This document shows, one piece after another, positions 45,925 to 58,264 of a stretch of DNA of 64,000 nt. Within the stretch, counting starts at the first letter, position 1, and every line of letters begins with the position of its first letter. The stretch comes from Cyathus striatus. Its lineage: Eukaryota > Basidiomycota > Agaricomycetes > Agaricales > Nidulariaceae. The notes beneath the pieces were generated by a model. It was not told the DNA's origin. It ran no database searches and saw only the letters and a program-made list of their open reading frames with translations. The stretch is taken from contig JAOVFP010000009.1 in NCBI GenBank assembly GCA_025738555.1, forward strand, positions 2,852,001 to 2,916,000, given 5' to 3'. A program made the position numbers and the translations under genes.

Positions 45925-46622
45925 ATGTCTACCCCCCCACTCGACGAAATCGACGAGGTACCACCCCCCTTCCCCCTTTCATTCCCATGTATGCTAACAA
46001 GACCCCCAGACAGAACTATCCACTGACAATGCAGAGGTATACCTCTTCAAATGGCTCGCATCAACACAAACCAAGATATCCCAAATCGAAATTGTCTGTA
46101 CCCCCCTCCCTCTTCCTCCTTCCCTTCTCATCTAACAATACAACGAAATAGGCAGATCTCAAAACTTCCCAGACCAACCTCGAAAAAACCCTGTTGAAGA
46201 TCATATCCCATCCGGAGGGATGTCCTTCCCCAGGCTGTGCAATTCGGGAACTAGTAGGGAGATGTTTGGTGGGGATGTACACACGCGGAGAGACGCGGTC
46301 AATGTTTGATATTGTGCAGAGTTGTATGCGGATTGTGGGGGATTTTAAGAGTTTGAGTGAGAGGGATGCAAGCAAGATGTGCATTCTTTTTCTTGATTGT
46401 GGATGGGAGGGTGCTGATGGGTAGGACAGAGCAGTGTTCTCGTGTATAGGAGACATTATGGCTTCTTTCGGATCTCAGGTACGTCTTCCCCTCATCTATT
46501 GTACACAATACTGAGAGAAAGGCAGGTAGTGTCCTTCATGGCGGGAGTATGCACCACAACACTAAGAACAGTCAAATCCTCTTCTTCCGTTTGTCCTTTC
46601 CCCTTCCTCCCTCTTCTAATCT
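45925..46622 (+). pseudogene. HEATR5/Laa1 5' fragment, copy C (exons 1-5)
   Basis: Starts ATG at 45925 and includes exons 1-5 with intact splice sites; small changes such as Arg to Cys in PSPGCAIREL. The match breaks off at about 46622 in intron 5 (after TCTAACCCCT). No phosphatase follows. It has the conserved promoter and tRNA array upstream. Confidence 0.85.
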
Positions 46623-47849
46623 AACCCCTGGTCTGAGCCTCGCCCATCACATCAAGATTTTGTCAAGACTAATGGATTGGTGTCAGCGCTCGTCTCAGTC
46701 TCCCAGAGAAGGTTGATCAAGTTGTGAGGTGTGCACAAAGTGCATATCGTAAACCATTACTTGATAGCCCAACTTCTCTTGATCATCAGCTGGGATATTT
46801 ATACTTTTAGAACACATCTTCAACCTGTGCCATTTCTGTTCTCATCTGGATGTTTCCACTACAAAGAAGATATACTGTATCAATACGACCAAGTGTTCGC
46901 CACTTTTCAGCGTGACGGCCATGAACACTTGGACCCTCTGTTCAAAGGGCCATGCCAGGTGTGACAAAAGTCGTAAGTGTTCATGGGGATCTATGCGAGC
47001 GAAGCGAGCGGCCGAAAATTCAACCTTAACCTAAATTTTTTCACTGTACCTCTGTTCAAAGTGCTCCATGACGCGTGCTAAACAGGACATCTGTTCCTGT
47101 TCATGACGGTCGTATTGATACAGTAGATACTAACATGTTGGTGAAGCATCGTCTTATGCTATGGTGCTGTAAAATCCCAATTTACCCAGATTTTTGAATA
47201 TCGAGCAAGATCTGATAATAAGTAATGATAATTGAGGTGGATCAAAAAGGGGGGCCAAAAAACCTGGTATTATCTATCCAAATCCAATTCAGTTTCCAAA
47301 ACTTTCAAAACTTTCAGAATTAATGAAAATTACATAAGATTCAGGTTTTCCCAGTGACATGTGTTACCCAGGAACATCTGTACTAACAATTACCAATGTC
47401 AGTTCTATAAGAATAAGATTCACGCACACGGAAACAGATTGATAAATTATGTTCAACACGTCGAAGTCGATATATATATGCTCTATCAAACTAGAAGAAC
47501 AGAAAATCATGGAGGTGTGGATCAGGTGATTTAAATCTGACAAATATGCCGACCGCACAAATAGAAATATTTCAATTTTACGAACAAATGGGCCTCGTGT
47601 CTGTTATAATGGATAAGAACAGAAGTTTATAGTCCTGGAAGCGATCTTCTATCAAAATAACGAATTGCGGGTTGTTGATCATCTTTAAAAGAAGTCTTTG
47701 TTACTTTTCTTGTTATCATGGTTCATCAGCGAGATGACTGTATGCTGATATGATCATAACTGGATATTTCCTAACAGCTTCCGTGTCTTGATCATTCACA
47801 TATATAATCCAAAATGCTTTGTTAACTATAGTTCAAATTCCCTGCAGAT
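46623..47849. other. Intergenic region with a short mariner-type MITE
   Basis: No gene recognised. A 249-bp MITE lies at 46875-47123 (listed separately). The rest is AT-rich upstream sequence of the GH16-like gene. Confidence 0.6.
46875..47123. mobile_element. Mariner-type MITE 3 (249 bp)
   Basis: Perfect 16-bp inverted repeats CTGTATCAATACGACC at 46875-46890 and 47108-47123, flanked by TA. Subterminal words TTTGAACAGAGG and CATGAACA are repeated. The terminal CTGTAYC matches the MITEs at 24113 and 58265. Confidence 0.6.
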
Positions 47850-49741
47850 ATGCTCTGGCTCCTTGCGTTCTCTACACTACTGCTAGGCTTGGTTTCCGCG
47901 GCAATGTATGAGCTTGTACAGAACAGTTCCAGTAATGATTTCTTCAATGATTGGAATTTCGTCACCGAAAGTATTTTGTTTCTGCTAAAATCATCGATTC
48001 TATATTACTGAAAGCAGACACTTTTAGATAATGGCTTAGATAATGGCACAAATACTGGATACCAGTCGTACGAGAATCGCATTTTTCTTTTGACTTGTCT
48101 TATATCTTGTAGATACGTGAATGAACAATCCGCGAGAGACCAATCGCTAATGTTTATTGATACAGCTACTGGTCACACAGTTATAAAAGTAGATAATACA
48201 ACTAGCATTTCCAATTCAGATTCAACTAGTTTGAGGAATTCAGTCAAAATCATGACAAAAGCTACTTATCCTCTCGGAAGTGTTTGGATGATTGATATCT
48301 TCCATGCACCATACGGAGTAGGTTTTTCCTTGTGTAGGCTACAAAAATACTGACATTTTATGCTCCAGTGCGGTGTACAGCCAGCATTGTACGTTGTTCA
48401 AATTCTAGTAGGCCATATTTATAATGCCATTTCAAGTTGGTCGATGGCTCCGACGCAAGTCGGTGATGATTGGCCTAAAGGCGGGAAAGTACTTTCTGTT
48501 CATCGCTCCATATTTTTCCAATGTTTTCATCACAGCAGCATCAATACGTTTGAAGCGCTAAATAAAGATCCGTCAAGCCAAATGGCTTTGTACACTGAGG
48601 AACAGTGTACTGCCTCTAGCTCGAACCCTAACCAAAATCAAGCGTCGATTGTTCACACGACAAATTGCCAAGAGGTAATACAAGGGTGTGCCATCATCAA
48701 TACAGGTTTTCCTTCGCATGGTCCGGAATTCAATAACGGTGGAGGTGGTGTGTACATTACTGAACTTGCTTCTACCGGAGTTTCGTAAGATCAATCTGCA
48801 TAAAAACTCCCATATATTATATCGCTGAGTACTTGTAGCATATGGTTCTTTCCCCGGAACTACACTCCGAGTTCCATTTTGATCTCCGCTGGCAGTATTA
48901 ACACGGCAGATCTTGGCACCCCAGTAGCACATTGGCCAGCATCTGTTTGCGGATCCCGAAGCTTCAGTCAAGTCTTTAAGCCTCAGTCCCTTGTTATTAA
49001 TATTATGCTTTGTAACTGTGAGTGTATGGTGACATTGTTCTCGCTATTGCTTACTTATGCTCACTAGTCCTGATTGCGATCACATACGACGAAGAGTGTG
49101 GGCCGAATCTTTGTTCCATAGATGGAAATGGTTCCAATTTTACGGAGGCATATTTTGAGATAGGATCCGTCCAAGTGTTCACACAATCAACCGATACTGC
49201 TAGCGGCGAATCGACGAGCAAGACCAGTACTGCTACTGGATTTTCAATTAGCTCTTTGACTAGCAGTAGTAGTACTGCTGCGACACCCAGTGGTGCAGGA
49301 AAAGGATCTGATGCTAATAAGCATAAAGGCACGACAATAAGAATCGTTATAGGTATTATTTGCGGCTTCCTTATCGTTGTCGCGGCAGCCTTCCTAATAT
49401 ACAGGAGGCGTAAAAATACTTTGAATTTGGAAGGGAATCTCGTGCCATTTTTCAGCACTCGGCAGGGCAATATTAATGTGGTTCATAATCTTATGCATGT
49501 GCCACCACAGCCGAAATCGCCCACTATAGAGATAGCTGCGGACCCGGACACTGAGTTCAGTGCAGCAGAGGAGAAGAGACCACCTTCAATCACTCCCGCT
49601 GCCGCCCCAGCCCCTGTGGAAATGGCAGAATTACTGACGGAGCTTGACTTGCTGAGGAGACGTTTAGCAGAGGTTACAATGTCTGTGGCGGGGGACACAC
49701 CACCGCCTACTTATTATGAAAATGACGAAAATGTTAATTGA
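47850..49741 (+). CDS. GH16-like membrane-anchored protein with altered catalytic motif
   Basis: ATG at 47850. Signal peptide MLWLLAFSTLLLGLVSA, then MYELVQNSSSNDFFNDWNF, HTVIKVDNTT, RNSVKIMTKA, FHAPYG, PALY, WSMAPTQVGDDWPKGG, INTFEALN, SQMALYT, NNGGGGVY, SIWFFPRNYTPS, GTPVAHWPASVC and KPQSLVINIMLC: the order of fungal GH16 beta-glucan-active enzymes. Several ~50-nt introns. The catalytic E-x-D-x-x-E region reads only INTFE: Asp is Asn and the first Glu is not encoded. A Trp is replaced by Gln in CGVQPAL. After the domain come a Ser/Thr linker, a membrane helix IGIICGFLIVVAAAFLIYRRRK (49347-49412) and a cytoplasmic tail with a Leu-rich helix ELLTELDLLRRRLAEV. Either a non-catalytic surface protein or a decaying gene. 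Confidence 0.72.
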
Positions 49742-50047
49742 GTAGACTATATTTACTCCATAATTATCTTTCAGTAGTAATGAATAGGTAGTACTGGGCA
49801 AACTTGTAAAACTTATGAATCTTAATAGGCCGTCTCACACCTTATCTAGTTCAGGCTATATTAAATTTGGCTGTTGCTAATGTATCGCGACCGTTTGAAG
49901 CCCCAGGGTATCAATAAAGACGACAAGGCGTTGGAGGGAACTCCATCAAGGATTTCGTGACAGTCAAGTAAGCCTTCAAATAAAATGACCTACTTCCTTG
50001 AGTTGTGGCTTCGTTACAAAAAAATATCGAAGTCTATCCAAACGAAT
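49742..50047. other. Intergenic region, nothing recognised
   Basis: Spacer between the GH16-like gene and the tRNA-Gly pair. No open frame or repeat of note. Confidence 0.5.
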
Positions 50048-50151
50048 GCATTAAGAGAGAATCAAACCCCCGGCGGGTCGAAACTAAGATTAATTACTAT
50101 GACATGAACATCTAATGGTAACGACCCAGGTTACCACTACCCCATTAATGC
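50048..50151 (-). pseudogene. tRNA-Gly-like with anticodon ACC, mutated T loop
   Basis: Same fold and intron position as the other tRNA-Gly copies, but the anticodon loop is TTACCA, giving ACC. The T loop reads TTTGATT, losing the conserved C, and the T stem is weakened. Likely a pseudogene. Confidence 0.6.
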
Positions 50152-50293
50152 ATTGTGAAAAGAAATGAACTATGTGACGTGCTAAAGTAATTAGTACGCT
50201 ACAAATTATTACACAGTAGTCCTGATTTCATGGCTTCATTTGCATTATATTTTACAAGGCATTACAAAAAATAATCTAGAGCTTTGCCTTATT

Positions 50294-50391
50294 GCATTAA
50301 GAGGGAATTGAACCCCCGGCGGGTCGATATTAAATGATTTAATATTGAATAAGAATGGTAACGACCCAGGTTACCACTACCCCATTAATGC
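50294..50391 (-). tRNA. tRNA-Gly-like with anticodon ACC and intron
   Basis: Acceptor GCATTAA/TTAATGC, D arm, anticodon stem GGTCG/CGACC and T stem are all intact; T loop TTCAATT. The anticodon is ACC instead of GCC. A34 tRNA-Gly is normally avoided in eukaryotes, so function is doubtful although the structure and downstream T-run are fine. It lies ~370 bp upstream of the full HEATR5 gene. Confidence 0.6.
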
Positions 50392-50555
50392 ACACGAAAT
50401 TATTTGTATCGATGCTACATGTATTATTATATGGCACCAAACGAGCTCGAGTGTGATAGAAGGTATGAGTTGAATGCTCTTAGTCTTGACTATGTTAAAT
50501 TTTGCATTAAATGGGATGATTTATTATTTATTTTTACATTGTTGTATCGCGTTCA

Positions 50556-50760
50556 TAATAAGTACAAGTACATTGAACGAACTCAGACTCAGAGTGCTTA
50601 AGCCTGCAACAAGCGCTCGAGAATGACGCGAATTGCTTACATAAACTCCACACGTGCACACTTCGAAGTTCGATCATCGCTGTCGCCTAACCAGCTCCTC
50701 TCCCAACCCAACCCTCGCCCATCCCCCTCCCCTCCTCTACCCAACCCAACCAACCCACAT
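50556..50760 (+). promoter_or_regulatory. Promoter region of the full HEATR5/Laa1 gene
   Basis: Conserved with the other module copies: CTCGAGAATGACGCGAA, an E-box CACGTG in CTCCACACGTGCACAC (near 50645-50660), TTCGAAGTTCGATCATCGCTG-like bases, and a pyrimidine tract directly before the ATG at 50761. Such CT-rich tracts are common just upstream of fungal transcription starts. Individual sites are inferred. Confidence 0.5.
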
Positions 50761-53700
50761 ATGTCCACTCCCCCACTCGACGAAATCGACGAGGTACCGC
50801 ACCCCCTCCCCTTCCCCATTCCCACGCACGCTAACAAGACCCCTAGACAGAGCTATCCACCGAAAATGCCGAAGTGTACCTATTCCAATGGCTCGCATCA
50901 ACACAGACCAAGATATCCGAAATCGAAATTGTCTGTCTCTCCCCCTCTCCCCCTCCCCTTCTCATCTAACTGTATACACAGGCAGATCTCAAAACTTCCC
51001 AGACCAACCTCGAAAAAACCCTATTGAAGATCATATCCCATCCAGAGGGATATCCTCCCCCAGGCCGCGCAATTCGAGAACTAGTAGGGAGATGTTTGGT
51101 GGGGATGTATACGAGGGGGGAGACGCGGTCGATGTTCGATATTGTGCAGAGCTGTATGCGGATTGTGGGGGATTTTAAGAGTTTGGGTGAAAGGGATGCT
51201 AGTAAGATGTGCGTTTTTCTGTCTCTTTTGGTTTTTGGAAGGGGCTAATGAATTGGTAGAGCGGCGTTCTCATGTATAGGAGACGTTATGGCTTCTTTCG
51301 GATCTCAGGTGTGTTTTCCCCTCGTCTACTCTACGCGATACTAAGAGAAGGACAGATAATGTCCTTCATGGCGGAAATATGCACAACAACACTACGAACA
51401 GTCAAATCCTCCTCTTCCGTGCGTCCCCCTCCCCTCCCGTCTTCCAATTTAACCCCTCCCTAGTCCCCCCTCCTGCGCTATCAAGCCCTAATAACACTCC
51501 GCAAATCCCTAACAACAGCAAAGCGAGCCGTAACAGATTCCCTAGCGAAAGATATCCAGAAACAAATGAGGAGTCTGTTAACGGACAAGTCGTTCCCCGT
51601 TCAAAGGGGTGCATGCGAAGTTCGACCTTTCCCCTTCTCTTCCTCTTCGCACAAACGCTAACGCAGACACAGGTCCTAATAAACCTCTACACCTCCGAAA
51701 CAACCCCCACCCTCCCCGAAATCGACACACTCATATCAAACTCGCTCCGCTCGCTCGAACAAGCGGACCAACTCACGCGCCTCGCACACGCTAATCTGAT
51801 AGGCCACATCCTAGCATCGACGCAAATCGAGCGCGTTATCCCCGTTCCGGAATCTTCTTCGTCGAAGAAGAAAGGAGGAGGGGAGGAGGGGGAGGAGGTA
51901 GGCACCGCCCAGGTTCAAGATGTTACCAAGCCACTGTGTACACCCCAAGAGATGCTATTGCATCTCTCGAATTTGTATAATAGGACGCTAACGCGTAAGG
52001 TGCGCGTTGGGATATTCGATTTCTACGCTTCGTTATTTACGCACCTCGGCCCCTCGTTCGTCGAATCGAACTACGCGCTGATCCTCTCGCACCTCCTCAA
52101 TGAAATCGTGAATTCGCCACGGAGTATAGGATCGGGATACGATATCCTGCTCACGCGTACCCTCGTGTCTATCCTCCTACGCAAACTGATAGGAGAGAGA
52201 ATGTTAAGTGAACAAGGACAAATCAGCGCAATCAAAGAAATGGCCAATTCTTACCTACGCAGGTGGCCTGCTCTCATGCCTGGACAGACTGAAGTGCACA
52301 AAGGTGTTTTGGTGCTCTTGCTTGGAGAGGTGGGAGCACTGGTGGAAGGACTGGGCGATGCGCCTAGTGTTGTTCAAGTTCGTCTTCTCTTTCTTTCTAT
52401 GTTTTACGGTACTGATAAGAAGTAGGAATCTTTAACGGACCCATTGATAACACTCCTCTCGCACCCCTCGCACGCAGTGCGAATACATACCGCATATGCA
52501 TTACGTCAATTTTGTAATAGCACACCTACACTCCTCCCGCGCTCAATTCTAACAATCCAAGAAAAACTCCAACGCGATTTATCTTCCATCCTCAATCCCT
52601 CCGCGTCAGCGGACGTATCCATGCGTGCCCTAGGACACGCATACGGTCTCGCATCCCTCGTTTCTTTGATACCCGAGAGACCACTGTACGTCTCATACGA
52701 CATCAGTGCAAAAGTCCTCGATCTGGCTTCTACACTACTCAAAAAAGCCGGAGAGAGCGATACAAGGGTCGCCAGTATCCAATGCGAAATTGCATGGGTG
52801 CTCCTTTCGTCTCTTATGTCCCTCGGACCTAACTTTGTCCGCAACCACCTCACACAGTTTTTAGTGTTGTGGAGAAACGCGTTACCGAAAATGACGAGTA
52901 AAGAGCGCGACTTGGGCGGTGTTCCACGGCCTGAGGTTGAGTTTTTGCTTTTACTCCGAGGGTGTGCGGTTGGTTCGATTTTGGCGTTTTTGAAGTGGAA
53001 TAAAGGACTCGTGTCGTTGGATGTGGGGAGGAGAGTTGCCAGTGTATTGAGTAATGCACTCTCCTTTGCGAATGCGGTTGTTTCTCTCCCTCCTGAAGAC
53101 CCCGATCCTACTGTGCCGAAGAAGAAAGGGCTGGGAATGAAAGAGCACGAAGCGCTCCTTCGGAAACGGGTCTTTTTGTGTTTTTCGTCGTTGGGGTTCA
53201 ATGGGATTGCGGAGAGTACGCAGGGGGCATTGGTAAAGAGTTGTATTGGCTTGTTCGCGAGTCCGGATGGATATGCAGGGTCCAGTGTGCAAGCTGCTAT
53301 TGCCTCCAGTAGTGGAGCTTTCAAGGATTTGTGGGGGAGTGCGGATGGGTATGCGTATGGTGTTAGTTCGATTGTTGTTGAGGGCGAAGAAGGGGGAGGG
53401 GAGGGATGAGGTTTTGGATGGGATTGATTCTTTGGTTCGTTCTTTTTTCGTTTTGAATGTGATGAAGGGGGCTGATGAAGGGATAGTTGAGGAAACCGAT
53501 TATACCGTCCATCGAACATGACCCTTTGTCGCTCTTTACACCTATGGAAGAATCTTCGGCGGGGAAGCCACCACCACCCCATACGGCAGTGGTAGATAGC
53601 GCCATTGAACTCTTCGCCAAGCTTTTACCACTGCAAGACGTCTCCAGCACCGTTAAAATCGTCACATTACTCCTTGAAAACGTGCATTCACCGAAATTGG

Positions 53701-56700
53701 AAAAGAATACAGGGAGAAAGGCAGCTGTATTCGTTAATGCTGTCGTTGCGCTTCTTTTGGCGTTGAGGAATGCGATGGAGGCTCGGATGGGCAGTGCGAG
53801 AGAGGTTTTTGGGAGTGTTGGGGTCGGGGTGCTGCTTGGGCCTTTTTTGAAGGTGTGTTGTCTTTTTGTGATAAAGGAGGGGGGGCTGATGATGGGTAGG
53901 ACGCGATTGTAGATGGGGACGCGGTGCTTCGTCTCGCGGGGAGCGAGGCTATAGGTCGTCTTGCCTCTTTATCGTCAACCAACTTCCTCACGGGACAGAT
54001 TAAAGATCTAGTGGACACAGTCGTGAACAATCGGGACCCGTACGGACGAGCGGGGTGCGCATTGGCTTTTGGATCCATTTACACGCATGTGGGGGGCTTG
54101 GCTGCTGGTCCGCTTCTCAAGACTACTGTTAACGTGCTCATGTCGTTGAGCAATGATCCCCACCCTGTCGTGCATTTTTGGGCATTGAGAGCTTTGTCGA
54201 GGGTTATTTCAGCTGCTAGTCTCAGTTATGCGCCTTTTGTCCCCAGTACCCTCGGGATGCTTCTTAAAGTGTCGCTTTTGGAGAGCCACGAGCGAGAGGG
54301 GGGGACACTCGGAAATTCAAATGCGAGCGGGGACTGTCCTGCTTATCCAGTCGTGTGTCAGATTATCGACGCTGTTATAACCGTTCTAGGGCCTGATATC
54401 CAGGAATCGGCTAGGACACGGACCCTGATTTTGAATTTGGTCAATTTGTTCATGCGGGGTGACGCTGAGGATGAGGGGATCGCGGTTGAAGCTATCAAGT
54501 GCATTCAGCATTTTTTGATGTTTGCCCCTGAGCATGTTGATGTTCCCGACCTTGTGCGGTCTTTTCAGGCGCATTTGTCTAGTCCTCGCGGGCCGCTTAA
54601 GGTTGCTAGTATCAATGCCCTTTATCAGCTTGTCCAAAAGGACGCACTTGCTATGTCTCGGATTGGGGGGGATAGACTTGTGGAGGATTTGTTTGGGATG
54701 TTGGATGATGATGCTACTGTTGTGGGTGTTAAGGATGTCATTTCGAGTTGGCTGAAGCAGACTGTTGTGCATAATCCTTCTGCGTGGATTGATTTGTGTC
54801 AGAGGATTATGTCGCGGACGACTGCGGCTCAGCAGGCTGTTGATTCTGCTGCTGGGAGGGACGATGAAGGCGAATCGTTGAATTTGGGGGTGGGGAGTGC
54901 GGAGGGGAGGGGGAGATTGACGTCGAGATGGAGAACGCAGCTTTTTGCGTTACAGTGTTTGCATGAGATTTGCACTGTGGTGGCTGAGAGTGGGAGGAGG
55001 GAACATTTGGATGCTGTTGTGGCGAGGGAGAGTGGTGTTCCGACCAAAGGATTGCTTTTTACGCGCGTGGCGGATTTGATAAGGATGGCGTTTACTGCTT
55101 CTACGGCATATGTTACGGAGATTAGGTTGGAAGGGTTGGTTGTTCTTCAGGATGTTATTCAGGTTTGTTCTTTTATTTCCCTTGCAGGGAGGTGCTTATT
55201 GGATTTTTAGATATTCGCGGAATCGCCTGATCCGGCGTACGATGATGCCTTGCTGCTTGAGCAGCATCAAGCTCCCATTACCGCTGCACTTACGCCTGCA
55301 TTCAGTGGGGACTCGACCCCGGAGATTTTAGCGTCTGCCGTACATGCTTGCGCTGTGTTTGTGGGGTGTGGTGTGGTCAAGGATGTTGCACGCATGGGCC
55401 GGATTCTCAAGCTGCTTACTACCGCGTTGGAGCAGTCTAAAGGTTTGTAATATTTCATCTCCGTGCTAGACCGCTCTTACCCTCTTTTATAGAGGCTGGG
55501 ATGCTATCCGTTGGAGATTCGGGGGAGCTTAGTCCCAATGCGTCTGCCATGTTACGGATATCGACGTTGTCGGCTTGGGCTCAGTTGCAGGTTTCGAGCG
55601 AGCACCAGGTGTATCTGCACAAGGTAGTCGAGCCGTATCGTCCTACGCTTTCTTCACTTTGGATTAGCTCGTTAAGGGATTACGCAAGTATACGGATTGA
55701 CTCTGAATCGTTGAACGATTCATCCGTGGCGCTCGATTCTTCATACTCCAACCTTGGTAAAGAAGTTCTTCTACCCGTAAGTCCCCTCTTTTCAATGTTG
55801 TTCTTGGTATTGTTATCTAAAGCCATTCATCATGTCTAGTACTACAATCAGTCTTGGCCTATCATTCTCGAAGCTGTTGCTACAACGATGCAAGCCGGTG
55901 ATCCCCATATACTGGCTGCCATGGATGGTCGAGAGCTGGCAAAGAACGAGACCTCGGCCCCGCCGACGAAGCGCGACGAGCCAACGGCGCTGTTTTTCGT
56001 CGTCTACGGGCTTGTCTACGAAGCATTAACGACATCCTCAGCTGATTCAATTACGACATCGTCTGTACGGGAGACGATGGTTATCTCGGCACTCAAGGCA
56101 CTCAAATCACTCGTCCGCCCCGAGTACTCTGGCAATGCTATCATGGAGCCTACCATATTCGACGAGTTTATGGGGTTGTGTTATCGTATGGCAATGACTG
56201 AGCCTGCTAACGTACAAGTGCACCTTGTTGAAGTCGTTGGCGCCCTCGCTTCCAATCGATCTCCGACGTGAGCTTCGATATTGAATCTAAAAATACTTAC
56301 TTACTATTACTGTTCCCCCAGCTCGACCGATAGCTTGTCACTCACGCCCCCCCGCGCTCATTGCCTCAGGATCTGCGCGCATATAGTGAAACATAGCACA
56401 TCGTCTTCTCGAGGAAGTATAATCCGTATGCTTATCTTACTCTATCATTTCACTGTCGTCTGCTTACGTATGATGCAGAGGGACAAGCCCCCGATCGACT
56501 CGCACTCATTAATGCCGCATTTGCCTCCTTTATCGCAATTGCTTCCTCTATCAACTCTTCGCAGAGAGAGGACGTTCGCGGGGTTAGCGCACTGCTTTAC
56601 TGCGGTAGGTTCCCCCAGTTAGAGTTGTGTTTGATAGTTCCTTGTTCATGTTTTTGCTAGATATCCTCAAGGATGAGTCGTCCGAGATCGACTTGGCGGG

Positions 56701-57653
56701 CCCGACGTTTCCAGCCCTTAAATCGATAATTGATCTCCCGGTTGCGAGTGGTAAGGATAATGAACGGTACAACCAGCTGATGCATGCGCTTCTGTCGTCC
56801 TGTCTGCATAACGTCGACGAGATGAGGTTCGCTTCTCCCGCTGCCGATGTAATGTTTGCTCTAATTATAGCACCCAAAGGGGTCGACAAGGGCTTATTTC
56901 GGCCAAGAAGACCCGAAATAACCTGCTTGCAGCCGTTCTTATCCTCACTGTTGTGCCCTCATCGGTGAAGGTTGGAAGAGCGGCGCTGGAGCACTGCTGC
57001 TTCCTAATTAGTCAGAAGCTATTGGATGCTGATGAGGTACGTTAACGTAATCTGTCTCTCTAGCTACCACTTGCAACTGTCCTCGTCAACAGATCTCTTT
57101 GACTGCGGCCCATTGTGCCAAAACGTTAGTCCTTGCCTCTGCTGCCGGGAACAGCATCCTCCGCCAATGCACCCGACTTCTTTTGCCGGGGCTAGTGGAG
57201 TTTCTTGCGAAAATGTCGCCACTTGTCCACGATAGTTCGATCACGGAGGCTCATGTTACAGCAATTGGCGAAGTTTGGAAAGCTTTGTCAGGGTTCTTTT
57301 CTTCGGTCGGAGAAGATCATCGTACGTTATCAGTTTGTTATGCAGACGATTACGGATGACTAATATATCCTTGGCGCCTCCTAGGTGCTCGGGTTCTCGG
57401 TGTACTGCTGCCTACGATATCCCTGCTGCTTCTGAGCCCTCAGGCTCCATCTACCCCTCTCAATATCCAGACAGTGACGCAGTTACTGTCTTTTGCGACG
57501 ACGTCGCCCGCGGCGTTCAAAGAAGCTGCCGGAAAGTTAGATCCCTCTACCCGTGAATTGCTCGAGCATTCTATTCGGCGGGCGGTTGGTGGCACTGCAG
57601 CTGCAGCTTCCCAACCAGCGTCCAAACCTCAGATCTCATTACGGTCGTTCTAG
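50761..57653 (+). CDS. laa1: HEATR5/Laa1 family HEAT-repeat protein (clathrin/AP-1 accessory)
   Basis: Laa1/HEATR5 proteins are giant HEAT-repeat scaffolds (~2000 residues) that bind AP-1 and act in clathrin traffic between trans-Golgi and endosomes. ATG at 50761. First exons: 50761-50793, 50847-50930, 50982-51208, 51260-51308, 51356-51418, 51464-51619, 51673-52377, then 52426 onward; about 20 exons. Diagnostic segments: RGETRSMFDIVQSCMRIVGD, RNSLTTAKR-like helix, and RDPYGRAGCALAFGSIYTHV followed by GGLAAGPLLKTTVNVLMSLS and VHFWALRALSRVI (near 54030-54200). Late part: AHCLRICAHIVKHS, EIDLAGPTFPALKSI, TVVPSSVKVGRAALEHCC, ending ASKPQISLRSF at 57653 (TAG). No stop or frameshift found in the exons checked; length fits the family. 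It is the source of fragments A, B and C. Confidence 0.92.
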
Positions 57654-58264
57654 GAGTCTCTGTTTCGTTTTATCTTGTCATTCAGTAAAAGTACTGTACA
57701 CTATTATTCGCGAATAGATATGTAGCAACAATATACCACTGCATTGCCAGTATGACGTCCAGTGGCTGCCACGGTTGTTTCATTATTAGTTGCATCTGTC
57801 GTCAGTGGACTGCCATGCCCGATTCATCACCTTCTTTAGGCTCATATTACTGATATACATCTAAACCGTCCTCGATGCATTGCTACATGTTAGGGATAGG
57901 TCGAAGTTGAGTCATTATATTACACTGCTCTCGATGCTTAACTCCAGGTTGATAAGATGGCGTCGCGCTCATAAACTGGAGTGGTGTGCAGTGGCCGTTT
58001 ATTATGGCTTGGATTGACCGTCGTGTCATCGAAATAAACAAAATATATTACTTTGTTGTATTTATTCTTAGATTTCATCAAGTCGACGAACTCGGTGTAC
58101 CGTAATAAACACGGGTCCTCGTGCCGGACTCGCACTAACCGAAAACACCGGGTCCGTCGAATTGATATGTTGTCCACTTCACTATAATCCCTAATGTCAA
58201 TCCCATAGCTGATGGCTGGCGGAAAAAGCGACGACCAAGGGCTCAAACCGACACGATTACAATA
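57654..58264. other. Intergenic region, nothing certain
   Basis: Downstream of HEATR5. A minus-strand open frame at 57938-58288 has a protein-like segment (RLVRVRHEDPCLLRYTEFVD), possibly a fragment of a lost gene, but part of it is MITE inverted repeat. I do not call it. Confidence 0.4.

Noticed and set aside
47020..47060. Telomere-like CCTTAACCTAA bases
   Set aside because: Only one and a half degenerate units occur, inside a MITE; no array.
52506..53582. Long minus-strand open frame opposite HEATR5 (358 codons)
   Set aside because: It is the shadow of a conserved HEAT-repeat exon. Its sequence is low-complexity and has no gene structure of its own.
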